Positions 47,243-59,542 of a stretch of 64,000 bases of DNA are shown here, in pieces. The notes beneath the pieces were generated by a model. The model had not been told where the DNA came from. It did not search any database and saw only the letters and a program-made list of their open reading frames with translations. The stretch's first letter is position 1. Each line of letters starts with the position of its first letter. The DNA lies in NCBI RefSeq assembly GCF_023920105.1, contig NZ_CP083693.1, forward strand, positions 389,001 to 453,000, read 5' to 3'. The position numbers and the translations under genes are program-made. This DNA is from Bartonella taylorii (GTDB lineage: Bacteria; Pseudomonadota; Alphaproteobacteria; Rhizobiales; Rhizobiaceae).

Positions 47243-49012
47243 ATGACGATTAATCTGCATCGGCCAGATATCGCGGAATTGAAGCCACGTATTACCGTTT
47301 TTGGTGTTGGCGGTGGTGGTGGGAATGCCGTGAATAATATGATTAATGCTGGTCTTCAGGGAGTTGATTTTGTTGTTGCAAATACAGATGCACAGGCTTT
47401 GGCTATGTCAAAGGCTGAACGTGTTATCCAGCTTGGTGCAGCAGTTACAGAAGGTTTAGGTGCTGGTGCTTTGCCAGAAGTTGGACAGGCAGCTGCTGAT
47501 GAATGTATTGATGAAATTATCGATCATCTGGCAGATTCCCATATGGTTTTCATTACTGCCGGTATGGGGGGAGGTACTGGAACGGGGGCAGCTCCTGTTG
47601 TGGCTCGCGCAGCTCGTGAAAAAGGTATTTTGACCGTTGGTGTTGTGACTAAGCCATTTCAGTTTGAAGGTGCACGTCGTATGAAGACGGCGGAGGCTGG
47701 TATTGAAGAATTACAAAAGTCTGTTGATACGTTGATTGTTATTCCCAATCAGAATCTTTTCCGTATTGCGGATGAAAAGACAACATTTGCTGATGCTTTT
47801 GCTATGGCTGACCAAGTTCTTTATTCTGGTGTTGCTTCTATTACGGACCTCATGATTAAAGAGGGGCTCATTAATCTTGATTTTGCTGATGTTCGCTCTG
47901 TTATGCATGAAATGGGTCGAGCAATGATGGGAACGGGCGAGGCGTCTGGTGAAGGCCGTGCTTTGAATGCTGCTGAAGCTGCTATTGCGAACCCACTGTT
48001 GGATGATACTTCTATGCGTGGTGCTCGTGGCTTACTTATTTCCATTACGGGTGGTCGTGATATGACTCTCTTTGAAGTTGATGAGGCTGCTAATCGTATT
48101 CGCGAAGAAGTGGATGCGGATGCGAATGTTATCTTTGGTGCCATTGATGATGAGTCACTAGAAGGTGTTATTCGTGTATCTGTGGTTGCAACGGGTATTG
48201 ATCGCGAGATGAGTGATGTGATTCAGCCTTCTCATCCTCAAGCTCAGAGACCAGCAGCTCCAATTCGTAAGAACGATCCTGGAATGTCGCAGAGTTCTTT
48301 TCATGTTCAGTCGCCTCCTTTGCGTTCTGAGTCAATGGTAGAAGTGATAGAAGCGCTTGAAATAGAAAAGGGCAAATCGGCTGGAGAACAATTCCGTCCT
48401 AAAAGTCAAATTTTTGCACAGCCTGCAGATGCTCTTGCTACACGAAGTGCGAATGCTGCTCCTTATGGATCAAGTAGTGTGCATGGGCAGATGTTAAATG
48501 GACCACGTATGCAAGTTAACCGTGGTTCTCAGGCATCTATTGTTGCGCCAGTGAGCATGGAAGCAACAGCGCATGTTCTTGATGAGATGTCAGGAGTTGT
48601 ACAGCAGAAAGAGAAGCAAGTGCAACAAAGACAAGCACAACAAATGCAAGCGCGTTCACCTATGCGTATGCCTGAGTTAAAGGATTTCCCTCCTGTTGCT
48701 CATGGTCAACGTGAAAGGGCATCTGTAGCAAACCAAGGACCTCGCAATCTTTGGCAGCGTTTGAAACAGAGTTTGACACATCGTGAGGAAGTTGAGCCAG
48801 AAGCTAGGTTGGAGCCTGCTGTGAAATCTTCTCAACAACAAGACGCGCACGTTTATAATAAAAGTTCTCAGGCGCTTTCTCAAGATGCTTCTGTTTATGT
48901 TCCACGCCGTTCTGGTGAATTACACCCCCATGTACCGCAAGATCAGCGTAATTTTATGAGTGAAGAAGATCAGTTGGAAATACCAGCGTTTTTGCGTCGT
49001 CAAGCAAATTAA
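47243..49012 (+). CDS. ftsZ: Cell division GTPase FtsZ, long-linker form
   Basis: Tubulin-like GTPase forming the Z-ring. The 589-residue protein begins with the conserved core: [14 protein letters not shown] near residue 22, the tubulin signature [10 protein letters not shown] near residue 110, and T7 loop N-L-D-F-A-D-V near residue 211. After about residue 320 comes a linker of roughly 250 residues, rich in Gln and Ser ([16 protein letters not shown] near 460), then the C-terminal peptide [10 protein letters not shown] that binds FtsA. The long linker is usual in rhizobia. I start at ATG 47243, after AAGGAAAAGG; the frame is open from 47219. Confidence 0.97.
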   Translation: MTINLHRPDIAELKPRITVFGVGGGGGNAVNNMINAGLQGVDFVVANTDAQALAMSKAERVIQLGAAVTEGLGAGALPEVGQAAADECIDEIIDHLADSHMVFITAGMGGGTGTGAAPVVARAAREKGILTVGVVTKPFQFEGARRMKTAEAGIEELQKSVDTLIVIPNQNLFRIADEKTTFADAFAMADQVLYSGVASITDLMIKEGLINLDFADVRSVMHEMGRAMMGTGEASGEGRALNAAEAAIANPLLDDTSMRGARGLLISITGGRDMTLFEVDEAANRIREEVDADANVIFGAIDDESLEGVIRVSVVATGIDREMSDVIQPSHPQAQRPAAPIRKNDPGMSQSSFHVQSPPLRSESMVEVIEALEIEKGKSAGEQFRPKSQIFAQPADALATRSANAAPYGSSSVHGQMLNGPRMQVNRGSQASIVAPVSMEATAHVLDEMSGVVQQKEKQVQQRQAQQMQARSPMRMPELKDFPPVAHGQRERASVANQGPRNLWQRLKQSLTHREEVEPEARLEPAVKSSQQQDAHVYNKSSQALSQDASVYVPRRSGELHPHVPQDQRNFMSEEDQLEIPAFLRRQAN

Positions 49013-49116
49013 TCGCAAAGAAGTGAGGAAAAGGGAAAAATTGACCTTTTCTATGATGAGTAAAAGCTTTGTGCAATGAAATATATTGCGTTTTGGAAAA
49101 AATACTCTGTTTTTTA

Positions 49117-49148
49117 TAAACCCGCTTATTATAAGCGGGTTTATTATT
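49117..49148 (+). terminator. Intrinsic terminator after ftsZ
   Basis: AAACCCGCTTAT pairs with ATAAGCGGGTTT across a minimal loop, and TATTATTTG follows. It marks the end of the dcw transcript about 100 bases after the ftsZ stop. Confidence 0.88.
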
Positions 49149-49221
49149 TGCTATGCATATCATTTTTATGGCTTTATAAATATTTTTAAAAGGCGTAAAA
49201 ACAATACAATGAAGTGACAGA

Positions 49222-50094
49222 ATGAAGCTGATGCAAAAATATCAGTCTACTCTTAAAAAAGCCGTGACATTTAAGGGCTATGGTGTTCACAGTGGTTGTT
49301 TGTCTGTGATGAATGTTTGTCCAGCTGACGCTGGGCATGGCATTGTTTTTAAGCGCTGTGGATTAGATGGGACAGAGCAAATATTTCAAGCGCATGCATC
49401 ACAAACGGGAGCAACTGAATTATCAACGGTGCTTGGGCATGGAGAGTGTAGAATTGAAACGATTGAACATTTGATGGCTGCAATCGCTGCTTATAATTTA
49501 GATAATCTTTTTATTGAAGTGTCGAGTCATGAAGTCCCTATTTTGGATGGGTCTGCATGGCAGTATTGTCAAGCTTTTGAAGACGTTGGCATTGTACAGC
49601 AGGATGCATTGCGTTCCTATTTCGTTATAAAAAAGCCGCTGCGAGTTGAAATAGGTGGTGGAGTTGCTGAGTTTTTGCCGTTTGATGGGTGCCGTTTTGA
49701 TGTAACGATTTCTTTTTCTTCTTTTGCTATTGGTAAACAATATTTAAGTTTTGACCTTACCACACAAGGGTTTAGAGATAATTTGTCACGTGCACGCACT
49801 TTTGGTTTTGTTAAAGACGTGGAAAAATTATGGGCTTCTGGAAAGGGGATAGGTGCTTCTTTGGAAAATTCTCTTATTATCGGCCTTAATGATGAAATTA
49901 TGAATTCAGATGGTCCTTATTGGAAGAATGAATGTGTGCGGCATAAAATACTTGATGCGATTGGTGATACCGCTTTGCTGGGGGCACCTTTTATTGGATT
50001 GTTTCGTTCCTATTGTAGTGGGCATAGAATTAATTCGCAGTTGGTGAAAGCTATTTTGGCAGATGAATCTTATTACGAAGAAAGTTATTTATAG
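49222..50094 (+). CDS. lpxC: UDP-3-O-acyl-N-acetylglucosamine deacetylase
   Basis: Zinc enzyme of the committed step of lipid A synthesis, cytosolic. The 290-residue protein has F-K-G-Y-G-V-H-S-G near residue 15, the zinc histidine in I-E-T-I-E-H-L-M-A-A-I near residue 80, H-E-V-P-I-L-D-G-S-A near residue 96, L-S-R-A-R-T-F-G-F, and the second metal site H-K-I-L-D-A-I-G-D near residue 241. A further His is in G-H-R-I-N-S near residue 273. It sits directly after the dcw terminator, the usual place in proteobacteria. Confidence 0.97.
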   Translation: MKLMQKYQSTLKKAVTFKGYGVHSGCLSVMNVCPADAGHGIVFKRCGLDGTEQIFQAHASQTGATELSTVLGHGECRIETIEHLMAAIAAYNLDNLFIEVSSHEVPILDGSAWQYCQAFEDVGIVQQDALRSYFVIKKPLRVEIGGGVAEFLPFDGCRFDVTISFSSFAIGKQYLSFDLTTQGFRDNLSRARTFGFVKDVEKLWASGKGIGASLENSLIIGLNDEIMNSDGPYWKNECVRHKILDAIGDTALLGAPFIGLFRSYCSGHRINSQLVKAILADESYYEESYL

Positions 50095-50264
50095 GTGGAG
50101 TGAAAGAAAAATTGAAAAGATTGTCTTATTGCTTGTTTGATTTTTAAGGGGATGATTGACCTAAGCTACTAAATTGGTTAGTGGATTTTAAAGTGATATG
50201 GTATAGAAAATTTTAATAAATAATTTTGCTACAAGGTGATATTCTCTGGAGGTTGGATAAGACT

Positions 50265-51158
50265 ATGACAAAATCTCATGTATGTATTGAAAATACGGCA
50301 TATAGGAAATCTAACATTGTATGCAAGGTATTGGGGGTGATACTTTTAGGGAGCACTTGCATGTTAGCAGGTTGTTTATTTAAAGAGAAAAATACCCTTA
50401 GTCCATCTGCATATGTTTTAAAAATGGATCCACCAGATGTTTTATATAATCAGGCACTTGCTAGCCTTGATAGTGGGCGGCTTGCGGATGCATCAAAAAA
50501 GTTTCTTACGATTGAAAAGCAGTATGCTTATACTGACTGGGGCCGTAAATCCTTAGTGATGGGAGCTTTTACAAACTATCGACTCGGCAAATATGATGAT
50601 TCAATCAGTATGGCTCAGCGCTATATTACTCTTTATCCAGAGGCAAATGACTCCGCTTATGCTTATTATATTATTGGTCTTTCTTCTTTCCGTCGAATTC
50701 CTGATGTTACGCGAGATCAACGTGATACGAAACGTGCTATTGCTGCCATGCAGCTTCTCATAGAGCGTTATCCGAATTCTGAATATGTCAAGGATGCTAA
50801 AGCTAAAATACGTTTTGGGCGGGAGCAGTTGGCTGGTAAAGAGATGCAGATTGGCCGTTACTATGAGGAAGGTCGCCGCTATCTTGCTGCAAGTAGAAGA
50901 TTTCGTACGGTCGTTGAAGAGTATTCTGATACAAATCAAATTGAAGAAGCGCTTTTTCGTTTGGCGGAAGTTAATCTTGCTCTTGGTTTAACTGCGGAAG
51001 CGCAAACAGCAGCAGCTATTTTAGGACGTAATTATCCAAAAAGTGAGTGGTATAAATTTTCTTATAATTTATTGCAAAAAAATAGCATATCGCCACAGGA
51101 GCATAAATCTTCTTGGATCTCACATGCTTTGAGTGGTGGTAAGAATAAGGCACGTTGA
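50265..51158 (+). CDS. bamD: Outer-membrane assembly lipoprotein BamD
   Basis: Lipoprotein of the BAM complex that inserts beta-barrel proteins into the outer membrane. The 297-residue protein has a signal peptide with a lipobox L-A-G-C near residue 37 (preceded by V-I-L-L-G-S-T-C-M), then five TPR-like repeats: Y-N-Q-A-L-A-S-L-D-S-G-R-L-A-D-A-S-K-K-F and L-V-M-G-A-F-T-N-Y-R-L-G-K-Y-D-D-S are the first two. I start at ATG 50265; GGAGG lies 13 bases upstream, a little far. It is seven bases before recN. Confidence 0.94.
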   Translation: MTKSHVCIENTAYRKSNIVCKVLGVILLGSTCMLAGCLFKEKNTLSPSAYVLKMDPPDVLYNQALASLDSGRLADASKKFLTIEKQYAYTDWGRKSLVMGAFTNYRLGKYDDSISMAQRYITLYPEANDSAYAYYIIGLSSFRRIPDVTRDQRDTKRAIAAMQLLIERYPNSEYVKDAKAKIRFGREQLAGKEMQIGRYYEEGRRYLAASRRFRTVVEEYSDTNQIEEALFRLAEVNLALGLTAEAQTAAAILGRNYPKSEWYKFSYNLLQKNSISPQEHKSSWISHALSGGKNKAR

Positions 51159-51164
51159 TTTTAT

Positions 51165-52826
51165 ATGCTGGTACAGCTTTCGATTCATAATATTGTTTTG
51201 ATCGAAACGCTCGATATTCATTTTACAGCGGGGTTATCGGTTTTAACTGGTGAAACGGGCGCTGGGAAGTCTATTCTCCTTGATGCTTTGTCACTAGCTC
51301 TCGGGGGGCGAGGTGATGCTTTGCTTGTGCGTCATGGTGCTGCCCAAGGGCAGGTGACGGCTGTTTTTGATGTACCTGTTTCACATCCTGTGCGTCAGCT
51401 TATCCGTGAGAATGGTTTTGATGATGAAGGCGATATCATTTTACGGCGTGTGCAATCAAGTGATGGTCGTAGTCGTGTTTTTATCAATGATCAGGTGGCT
51501 AGTGTTGCGTTGATGCGTAGTGTTGGCCGTATGTTGGTTGAAATCCATGGACAGCATGATGACCGTGCGCTTGTTGATGTTGCTACACACCGCCAGTTAT
51601 TAGATGCTTTTGGTGGGCTTGAAAATGAAGTAGAAAATTTGCGTCGCTGCTATCGGATTTGGCGTGAGTTTGAAGAGCGTTTGCAACAACAGCGTATTAA
51701 AGTAGAGAATGCTGTGCGTGAGGCTGATTATCTTCGTGCGTGTGTGGAAGAGCTTGAAAAGCTTGATTTTCAAGTTGGTGAAGAGGAAGCCCTTTCTCTG
51801 CGTCGTGCAGATATGCTGAAATTAGAAAAAATAGCGGCGGATATTAAGGAAGCAGATGATCTTTTAGGGGGGCCAAAATCGCCAATTCCAGTTCTTTCCA
51901 ATTTGGTGAGGCGTTTAGAACGGAAAATCTCTGAGGCGCAAGCGTTGATTGCACCTGTGGTAAAATCCATTGATGAGGCATTGCATGCACTTGCAACAGC
52001 GCAAGAAGGCATTGAAACGGCAATGAGGGCATTGGATTTCGATACAGGTGAATTGGAACGGATAGAAGAGCGCCTTTTTGCTCTTCGGGGATTTGCTCGT
52101 AAACATCACGTTTCTGCAGATGAATTGGTTCAGTTGCGTGATAAAATGGATGCTGAACTCGCTGGCTTTGAAGAAGCTCAGAGCACGTTAATGCGTTTAG
52201 AAGATGAGGCAGGGCAAGCACAGAAAGATTATGATACATTGGCGCAAGCGCTGTCAATAAAGCGTCGAGAAGCAGCAAATCGTTTGTCTGAAAGCGTTAT
52301 GGCTGAGTTGCCAGCATTAAAATTGGAAAAAGCAGAATTTATCGTTGAAATGCAAAGTGATGCTAAAAAGCGTACCGCAGAGGGGATAGATCGTATTGAG
52401 TATTGGGTTCGAACAAACCCTGGTACACGAGCAGGACCAATGCTCAGTGTGGCTTCTGGCGGTGAACTGTCTCGTTTTTTATTGGCATTAAAGGTTGTTT
52501 TGTCTGATCGTGGTTCAGCTCCCACATTGATTTTTGATGAGATTGATACGGGGGTTGGTGGAGCTGTTGCTGCTGCTATTGGACAACGGCTGCAGCGTTT
52601 ATCAGAAAGTACTCAGGTTTTTGCTATTACGCATGCGCCGCAGGTAGCATCTAAAGCACATAGTCATTTTCTTATTTCAAAGATGGAAAGTGATGATAAA
52701 GGTCGCTTTGTTACGGGTGTTCATAAAATGGAGGAGCATGAGCGTGCGGAAGAAATTGCCCGCATGTTGGCAGGAGAACAGATTACAAAAGAGGCGCGTG
52801 CAGCGGCTCAAAAGCTTCTTGCATAG
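51165..52826 (+). CDS. recN: DNA repair ATPase RecN
   Basis: SMC-like protein acting in double-strand-break repair. The 553-residue protein has Walker A L-T-G-E-T-G-A-G-K-S-I near residue 29, D-A-L-S-L-A-L-G-G-R, E-I-H-G-Q-H-D-D near residue 125, two long coiled-coil arms, then the ABC signature S-V-A-S-G-G-E-L-S-R-F near residue 428, Walker B L-I-F-D-E-I-D-T-G-V near residue 457 and the switch I-T-H-A-P-Q-V-A. Coupled position after bamD is common in alphaproteobacteria. Confidence 0.97.
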   Translation: MLVQLSIHNIVLIETLDIHFTAGLSVLTGETGAGKSILLDALSLALGGRGDALLVRHGAAQGQVTAVFDVPVSHPVRQLIRENGFDDEGDIILRRVQSSDGRSRVFINDQVASVALMRSVGRMLVEIHGQHDDRALVDVATHRQLLDAFGGLENEVENLRRCYRIWREFEERLQQQRIKVENAVREADYLRACVEELEKLDFQVGEEEALSLRRADMLKLEKIAADIKEADDLLGGPKSPIPVLSNLVRRLERKISEAQALIAPVVKSIDEALHALATAQEGIETAMRALDFDTGELERIEERLFALRGFARKHHVSADELVQLRDKMDAELAGFEEAQSTLMRLEDEAGQAQKDYDTLAQALSIKRREAANRLSESVMAELPALKLEKAEFIVEMQSDAKKRTAEGIDRIEYWVRTNPGTRAGPMLSVASGGELSRFLLALKVVLSDRGSAPTLIFDEIDTGVGGAVAAAIGQRLQRLSESTQVFAITHAPQVASKAHSHFLISKMESDDKGRFVTGVHKMEEHERAEEIARMLAGEQITKEARAAAQKLLA

Positions 52827-52868
52827 ATATAATTGATAAGCGATATTTTAATCGCTTATCAATTATAT
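52827..52868 (+). terminator. Perfect 18-base inverted repeat between recN and ligA
   Basis: ATATAATTGATAAGCGAT (52827-52844) and ATCGCTTATCAATTATAT (52851-52868) are exact complements around a six-base loop ATTTTA. The repeat starts on the base after the recN stop. It has no T-run, so it may stabilise the recN mRNA end, act as a weak bidirectional terminator, or be a protein site. Confidence 0.6.
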
Positions 52869-52917
52869 TATTGGTGAGCATGTGTTCGTTTGGATTCTAT
52901 TCGTAATAAGGCGCTGA

Positions 52918-55104
<2,187 letters not shown>

Positions 55105-55402
55105 CATTACGTTTAAAGTTTTTCCTTCAAGAATGATGAATACACCAATATTATCATTCATCTCATGTAAAACATTGCTTGCGCTTGTGTACTATCATGA
55201 GAATGCTGATACTCTCTTTCTTCTCTTGAGATTGTTATGTTCTCTTTTATTTTGTGAAGAATTTTGATTTGTGAATATTCTAAATACGACTATTTGTATA
55301 AGGGGTTGTTCTTATATTCTTTGATGAAAATTCTGTATTTTTCTTAAAAAAGAGAAGAGGGAGTTTTTTTACAGAAAGAGTAAAAGTTGTACGCTACTTT
55401 AC

Positions 55403-57229
55403 TTAAAGAGGCATTGTTGCTTCTTTTGCCCATTCTTTATCTTCTTCATTCAAGTAAGGTGCATTAACCTGATAAACATGTGCATGGTAGTCGTTGAGCC
55501 ATTGCCGCTCCTCTAGTGTTAAAAGCTTTGAGAGGATTAAGCGTCGATCAATGGGACAATTTGTGAGTGTTTCGAATGAGAGCATTTCTATATCTCCACC
55601 ATTAATTTTTTGTGCTGGTTTTACGATCATCAAATTTTCAATACGAATTCCAAAAGCACCTTCGCGGTAATATCCAGGTTCATTAGAAACAATCATTCCG
55701 GGGATCAATTCTTGGCACCCATTGCGTGAAAGATTTTGTGGTCCTTCATGAACAGAGAGATAAGATCCAACTCCATGACCAGTGCCATGGGCATAATCAA
55801 AACCTGCTTTCCATAAGGCGATACGTGCTAGAGCATCAATGTCTTGTCCGCGTGTACCTTTTGGGAATTGTGCGGTTGAAAGAGCAATCATGCCTTTGAG
55901 GACAAGAGTGAAACAGCGTTTTTCTTCTTCTCCAATATTCCCAATTGCTACTGTGCGTGTAACATCTGTCGTGCCGTCACGATATTGTCCACCTGAATCC
56001 ACAAGATAAAGTTCACCAGCATTGAGTTGTTTATTTGTTTGAGTCGTTACACGATAATGAACAATGGCACCATTTGCTCCTGCTGCTGAAATCGTATCAA
56101 AAGACAGGTCTTCAAGTTTTTCTCCCATTTCTTTTGCTGTTGTTGTGCGAAATTCTTCTAATTTTTGAGCAGCAGAAATTTCATTTATAGACCCTAGTGT
56201 TTGTTTATCTAACCAAGAAAAGAAACGCGTAAGGGCTACACCATCGCGCAGGTGTGCTTTGCGCGCACCGTTTAGTTCTGTACTATTTTTAATGGCGCGT
56301 GGTAGAGCAGCGGGATCAGTAAGCTTAATAAAAGAGCCTTCTTGTTCTTCAATAGTGGTGCGTAATTTTTCGCACGTTAGTCGTGGATCTAAGGCAAAAA
56401 TTGTTCCCTTTTGAACATAATCTTTAATCTTTGGAATAAGCTGTTCTGGTTCATATAATTTTGCATAACGTTCCAGATATTGTTTCTGTTCTATACCTAA
56501 TTTTGTGCCGTTAATGAATAAGGCGGGCGTTTCTTTGATAGGAATGAGAGCAAAACAAAGGGCAAAAGGTGTGTTGGAAACATCATTGCCACGTATATTG
56601 AATGTCCATGCAATAGAGGAGGGGTCTGTAAAAATAAAAGCATCTGCATTGGCTTTCTCGATATTTTGATGAATCAAGGACAGCTTTTCATCGGTATTAT
56701 ATCCTGCATATTTGAGAGGATGAATCGATAAGGCAGATTGCAGTAATTGTGGTTGATCATGCCAGATAAGATCAATGGGATTTTTTTGGACTGTTATAAG
56801 TCTTCCACTTGCGTTTATTTCTAATGCTTTTTTCAATGTATCTATAGCTGCAATGGTGTGGAGCCATGGATCAAAGCCAATAGAAAGCTTGTGCCCATTT
56901 TTTTCAAGCCATTGTGAAGGTGGGTAAGTTACGAGATCTTCATACTCAAAAATATCAGGATCAGTTTGTTGGCGAACTTGGAGTTTATAGCGCCCATCTG
57001 TGAATATGATGGCTTTGTTTTTTAAAATGAGTGCGATACCTGATGATCCAGTAAAGCCAGTAAGCCAGCTAAGACGTTGAGCATGTGGGGGGATATATTC
57101 TCCTTGATGTTCATCTGCATGTGGGACAAGAAAGCCATCTAGTCCGAGGTGATCGAGTTCTTTACGAAGAGAGGTAATACGCTTGAGAGCATGAGTAGGA
57201 TTTGTTGTTGCTTCAAAAGATTGATACAT
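55403..57229 (-). CDS. M24-family aminopeptidase P
   Basis: Cytosolic metalloaminopeptidase removing N-terminal residues before proline. The 608-residue protein is the large three-domain form: two creatinase-like N-terminal domains, then the pita-bread catalytic domain. The five metal ligands are visible: D in V-D-S-G-G-Q-Y and D in G-T-T-D-V-T-R near residues 412-423, H in G-T-G-H-G-V-G near 486, E in S-N-E-P-G-Y near 522 and E in R-I-E-N near 536. I start at ATG 57229 after AAGGA; the frame is open to 57271, inside prmA. Cotranscribed with prmA, 17 bases apart. Confidence 0.93.
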   Translation of the reverse strand: MYQSFEATTNPTHALKRITSLRKELDHLGLDGFLVPHADEHQGEYIPPHAQRLSWLTGFTGSSGIALILKNKAIIFTDGRYKLQVRQQTDPDIFEYEDLVTYPPSQWLEKNGHKLSIGFDPWLHTIAAIDTLKKALEINASGRLITVQKNPIDLIWHDQPQLLQSALSIHPLKYAGYNTDEKLSLIHQNIEKANADAFIFTDPSSIAWTFNIRGNDVSNTPFALCFALIPIKETPALFINGTKLGIEQKQYLERYAKLYEPEQLIPKIKDYVQKGTIFALDPRLTCEKLRTTIEEQEGSFIKLTDPAALPRAIKNSTELNGARKAHLRDGVALTRFFSWLDKQTLGSINEISAAQKLEEFRTTTAKEMGEKLEDLSFDTISAAGANGAIVHYRVTTQTNKQLNAGELYLVDSGGQYRDGTTDVTRTVAIGNIGEEEKRCFTLVLKGMIALSTAQFPKGTRGQDIDALARIALWKAGFDYAHGTGHGVGSYLSVHEGPQNLSRNGCQELIPGMIVSNEPGYYREGAFGIRIENLMIVKPAQKINGGDIEMLSFETLTNCPIDRRLILSKLLTLEERQWLNDYHAHVYQVNAPYLNEEDKEWAKEATMPL

Positions 57230-57246
57230 AACCGCGTCCTTTTCTT

Positions 57247-58116
57247 TTATTTTAGGTGTATCGTAACCCATTCTTGACGGTGGTATGTTTCAATATGTTG
57301 TCGACCTTGTTTGACATAAGCTTCCAATACAGAGGCGTGTTGCTCTTCAAGAATTCCAGAGAGTATAAGTGATCCGCCTTTTTGAAGCGCTCGCACCATT
57401 TCTGGCGCAAGTTCAATGAGTGGATTGGCAAGGATATTGGCAATGATAAGATCAAAGGGCGCACGTGATGCAATTTGATCATGGGTAAAACCTGTTGCTG
57501 TAACAGTTGTAATATATTTTTTTACACCATTGAGTTCGGCATTGTGTTGTGCAACTTGAATAGCAATGGGGTCAATATCAGATGCAAGTATAGAAACAGG
57601 TTTGAGCATCGCGATGCCAATGGCAAGTACACCGCTACCGGTACCAAGATCAAGAACATTTTGTGGATTTTCATTTTGCACCACTTTGGCAATCATTTCC
57701 AAACAACCTGCTGTTGTTCCATGATGTCCGGTACCAAAAGCTTGATTAGCTTCAATTTCAATAGGCAAAACATTCGGTGGAATGTCGCTTCGGTTATGGC
57801 TTCCATGTAAAAAAAAGGGACCAGCACGCACAGGTGTTAGTCCTTTAAGGCTTTGTTTAACCCAATCAATATCGGGTAAAATTTCATGTTTAATTTTATT
57901 AGGATCTATAGAAAGGATATTTGAAAAACGTTCTGAGGCATTCTCTAGGCTTTCTTTATCTACATAAAGTGACAGCTCATACATGGCATTTTTCTCATCT
58001 ACTTCTGCAAGCGCAAGAGGATATCCTTCTTCATCAAAGGCTGTTTCCATAAGAGTATAAAACCGTTCTGCTTCCTCTTTGAAAACAGTACAATACAGAC
58101 GAATTTGCTGCGACAT
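57247..58116 (-). CDS. prmA: Ribosomal protein L11 methyltransferase
   Basis: SAM-dependent methyltransferase that trimethylates ribosomal protein L11. The 289-residue protein has the N-terminal substrate domain, then the SAM site V-L-D-L-G-T-G-S-G-V-L-A-I near residue 155, the acidic S-D-I-D-P-I-A-I, the N-I-L-A-N-P-L motif near residue 223, and F-G-T-G-H-H-G-T-T near residue 129, a family signature. It lies 29 bases after the SCO gene on the same strand, so the three may form one unit. Confidence 0.96.
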   Translation of the reverse strand: MSQQIRLYCTVFKEEAERFYTLMETAFDEEGYPLALAEVDEKNAMYELSLYVDKESLENASERFSNILSIDPNKIKHEILPDIDWVKQSLKGLTPVRAGPFFLHGSHNRSDIPPNVLPIEIEANQAFGTGHHGTTAGCLEMIAKVVQNENPQNVLDLGTGSGVLAIGIAMLKPVSILASDIDPIAIQVAQHNAELNGVKKYITTVTATGFTHDQIASRAPFDLIIANILANPLIELAPEMVRALQKGGSLILSGILEEQHASVLEAYVKQGRQHIETYHRQEWVTIHLK

Positions 58117-58145
58117 TTTGTTCTTTCTTTTAACCAGCTTTTTAT

Positions 58146-58727
58146 TTAGTTCGAGACGAGTTTTTTTAGCCGTTCAATGGCGATGTCATCTCTTAATTCA
58201 TTGTCGCTCTCTTTTGCATCATAAGGAATAACACCAGATAGTTTTCCGCCTTTTTTGAGTAAAAAAATCGCTGCTGTGTGGTTATAAGTGTAGTTCCCAT
58301 CTGTTCCTGGTACTTTTTCAGCAACGATGTTAAAAGAATCTACCATTTTATGAACTTTTTCAGGATCTCCACTGATACCAGTAATTTTATTGTTAAAATT
58401 ACTGAGATAATCATGAAGTACTTCTGGTGTATCACGTTCAGGGTCAACAGTAACAAACCATACCCCTAATTTATCAGCCTTTGGGCCAAGTGCTGTAAGC
58501 CATCGATCAAGATTGATCAGTGTGGTAGGGCAGCTCTCAGGGCACATGGTGAAGCCAAAGAAAATTATTGAGGGTTTGCTTCGAATATCAACTTCGGTGA
58601 TAGTCTTTCCATTGGAATCAGTGAGTGTAAAATTATCGCCTAAAGGCTTATTTCTCAACGTATCATAAATAAAAATGCCTATAAGAAATATGACTGTCAG
58701 CCCCAAGATACGTATTACATTTTTCAT
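58146..58727 (-). CDS. SCO1/SenC-family protein
   Basis: Membrane-anchored periplasmic thioredoxin-fold protein that helps load copper into cytochrome oxidase. The 193-residue protein has one N-terminal membrane helix (residues 6-22, I-L-G-L-T-V-I-F-L-I-G-I), the copper motif C-P-E-S-C-P near residue 58, D-P-E-R-D-T-P-E-V near residue 95, and the third ligand His in Y-N-H-T-A-A-I near residue 150. All three copper ligands are present. First gene of the unit with prmA and the aminopeptidase. Confidence 0.93.
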   Translation of the reverse strand: MKNVIRILGLTVIFLIGIFIYDTLRNKPLGDNFTLTDSNGKTITEVDIRSKPSIIFFGFTMCPESCPTTLINLDRWLTALGPKADKLGVWFVTVDPERDTPEVLHDYLSNFNNKITGISGDPEKVHKMVDSFNIVAEKVPGTDGNYTYNHTAAIFLLKKGGKLSGVIPYDAKESDNELRDDIAIERLKKLVSN

Positions 58728-58866
58728 AGTTTGACTCTCTTAGATAGATCGGGAAATTGTAACATTGGCTAGTTAACTTTGCAATCTCTGTTTCATGGTT
58801 GATTTTGTTTAGTTAGTCGGTATGTTTTGCCATGTTATTTATGGGAAAACAATCGGTAGAAGATGA

Positions 58867-59496
58867 ATGGGCATTGAGAAAGATCTTCGATTCCATGACA
58901 GTGAGCCTCGTATTCATACGACAGCACGGCTGCATGGGTGTAAATTGGGACGCTATGTGGAAATCAATGAGCGGGTGGTTTTGCGTGATGTAATGGTTGG
59001 AGATTTTTCTTATTTTGAGCGTAACAGTGAAGCTATTTATAGCGATATCGGGCGTTTTTGTTCTATTGCCTCTCATGTCTGTTTGAATGCGCTAGAGCAT
59101 CCTATGGAACGCCTTTCGACGCATAAAATAACATATCGCCCTAACGAATATTTTCGCTATATGCCGTTGGACAGTTCTTTTCGTGAAAGCCGTTGTGCAA
59201 AACGTGTTATTGTTGGGCATGATGTATGGATTGGACATGGTGCGGTTATCATGCCTGAGGTGACAATTGGACATGGCGCTATCATTGGTGCTAACGCTGT
59301 TATAACAAAAGATGTTTTACCTTATACCATTGTTGCTGGTGTTCCTGCAAAGCTGTTGCGGATGCGTTTTTCTAATCATGTGATTCAGATGCTTTTAGAG
59401 ATGGCTTGGTGGAATTGGCCACTTGATAAAATTTATAGCGCATTGCCTGATATGCAAAACCTTCCAATCGAGGCTTTTATTCACAAATGGAAGTAA
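58867..59496 (+). CDS. Hexapeptide-repeat acyltransferase, phosphonate-cluster type
   Basis: A 209-residue left-handed beta-helix enzyme like those in phosphonate gene clusters and chloramphenicol (xenobiotic) acetyltransferases. Repeats run through the protein: L-G-R-Y-V-E-I, I-G-R-F-C-S-I-A, and the catalytic half I-V-G-H-D-V-W-I-G-H-G-A-V-I-M-P-E-V-T-I-G-H-G-A-I-I-G-A-N-A-V-I near residues 115-145, then V-A-G-V-P-A-K-L. H in L-E-H-P near residue 78 is the usual catalytic histidine. The C-terminal W-W-N-W-P is typical. No phn genes are near, so the substrate is unknown. Divergent from the SCO gene across 139 bases. Confidence 0.88.
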   Translation: MGIEKDLRFHDSEPRIHTTARLHGCKLGRYVEINERVVLRDVMVGDFSYFERNSEAIYSDIGRFCSIASHVCLNALEHPMERLSTHKITYRPNEYFRYMPLDSSFRESRCAKRVIVGHDVWIGHGAVIMPEVTIGHGAIIGANAVITKDVLPYTIVAGVPAKLLRMRFSNHVIQMLLEMAWWNWPLDKIYSALPDMQNLPIEAFIHKWK

Positions 59497-59542
59497 TTAA
59501 AATAAAATGAAAAAATGTTTTTTGTTAGGAAAGATAATTTCA

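Noticed and set aside
51844..52278. 144-codon minus-strand frame inside recN
   Set aside because: It lies fully within the coiled-coil part of recN on the opposite strand, has no ribosome site, and its leucine-rich content is the complement of recN codons.
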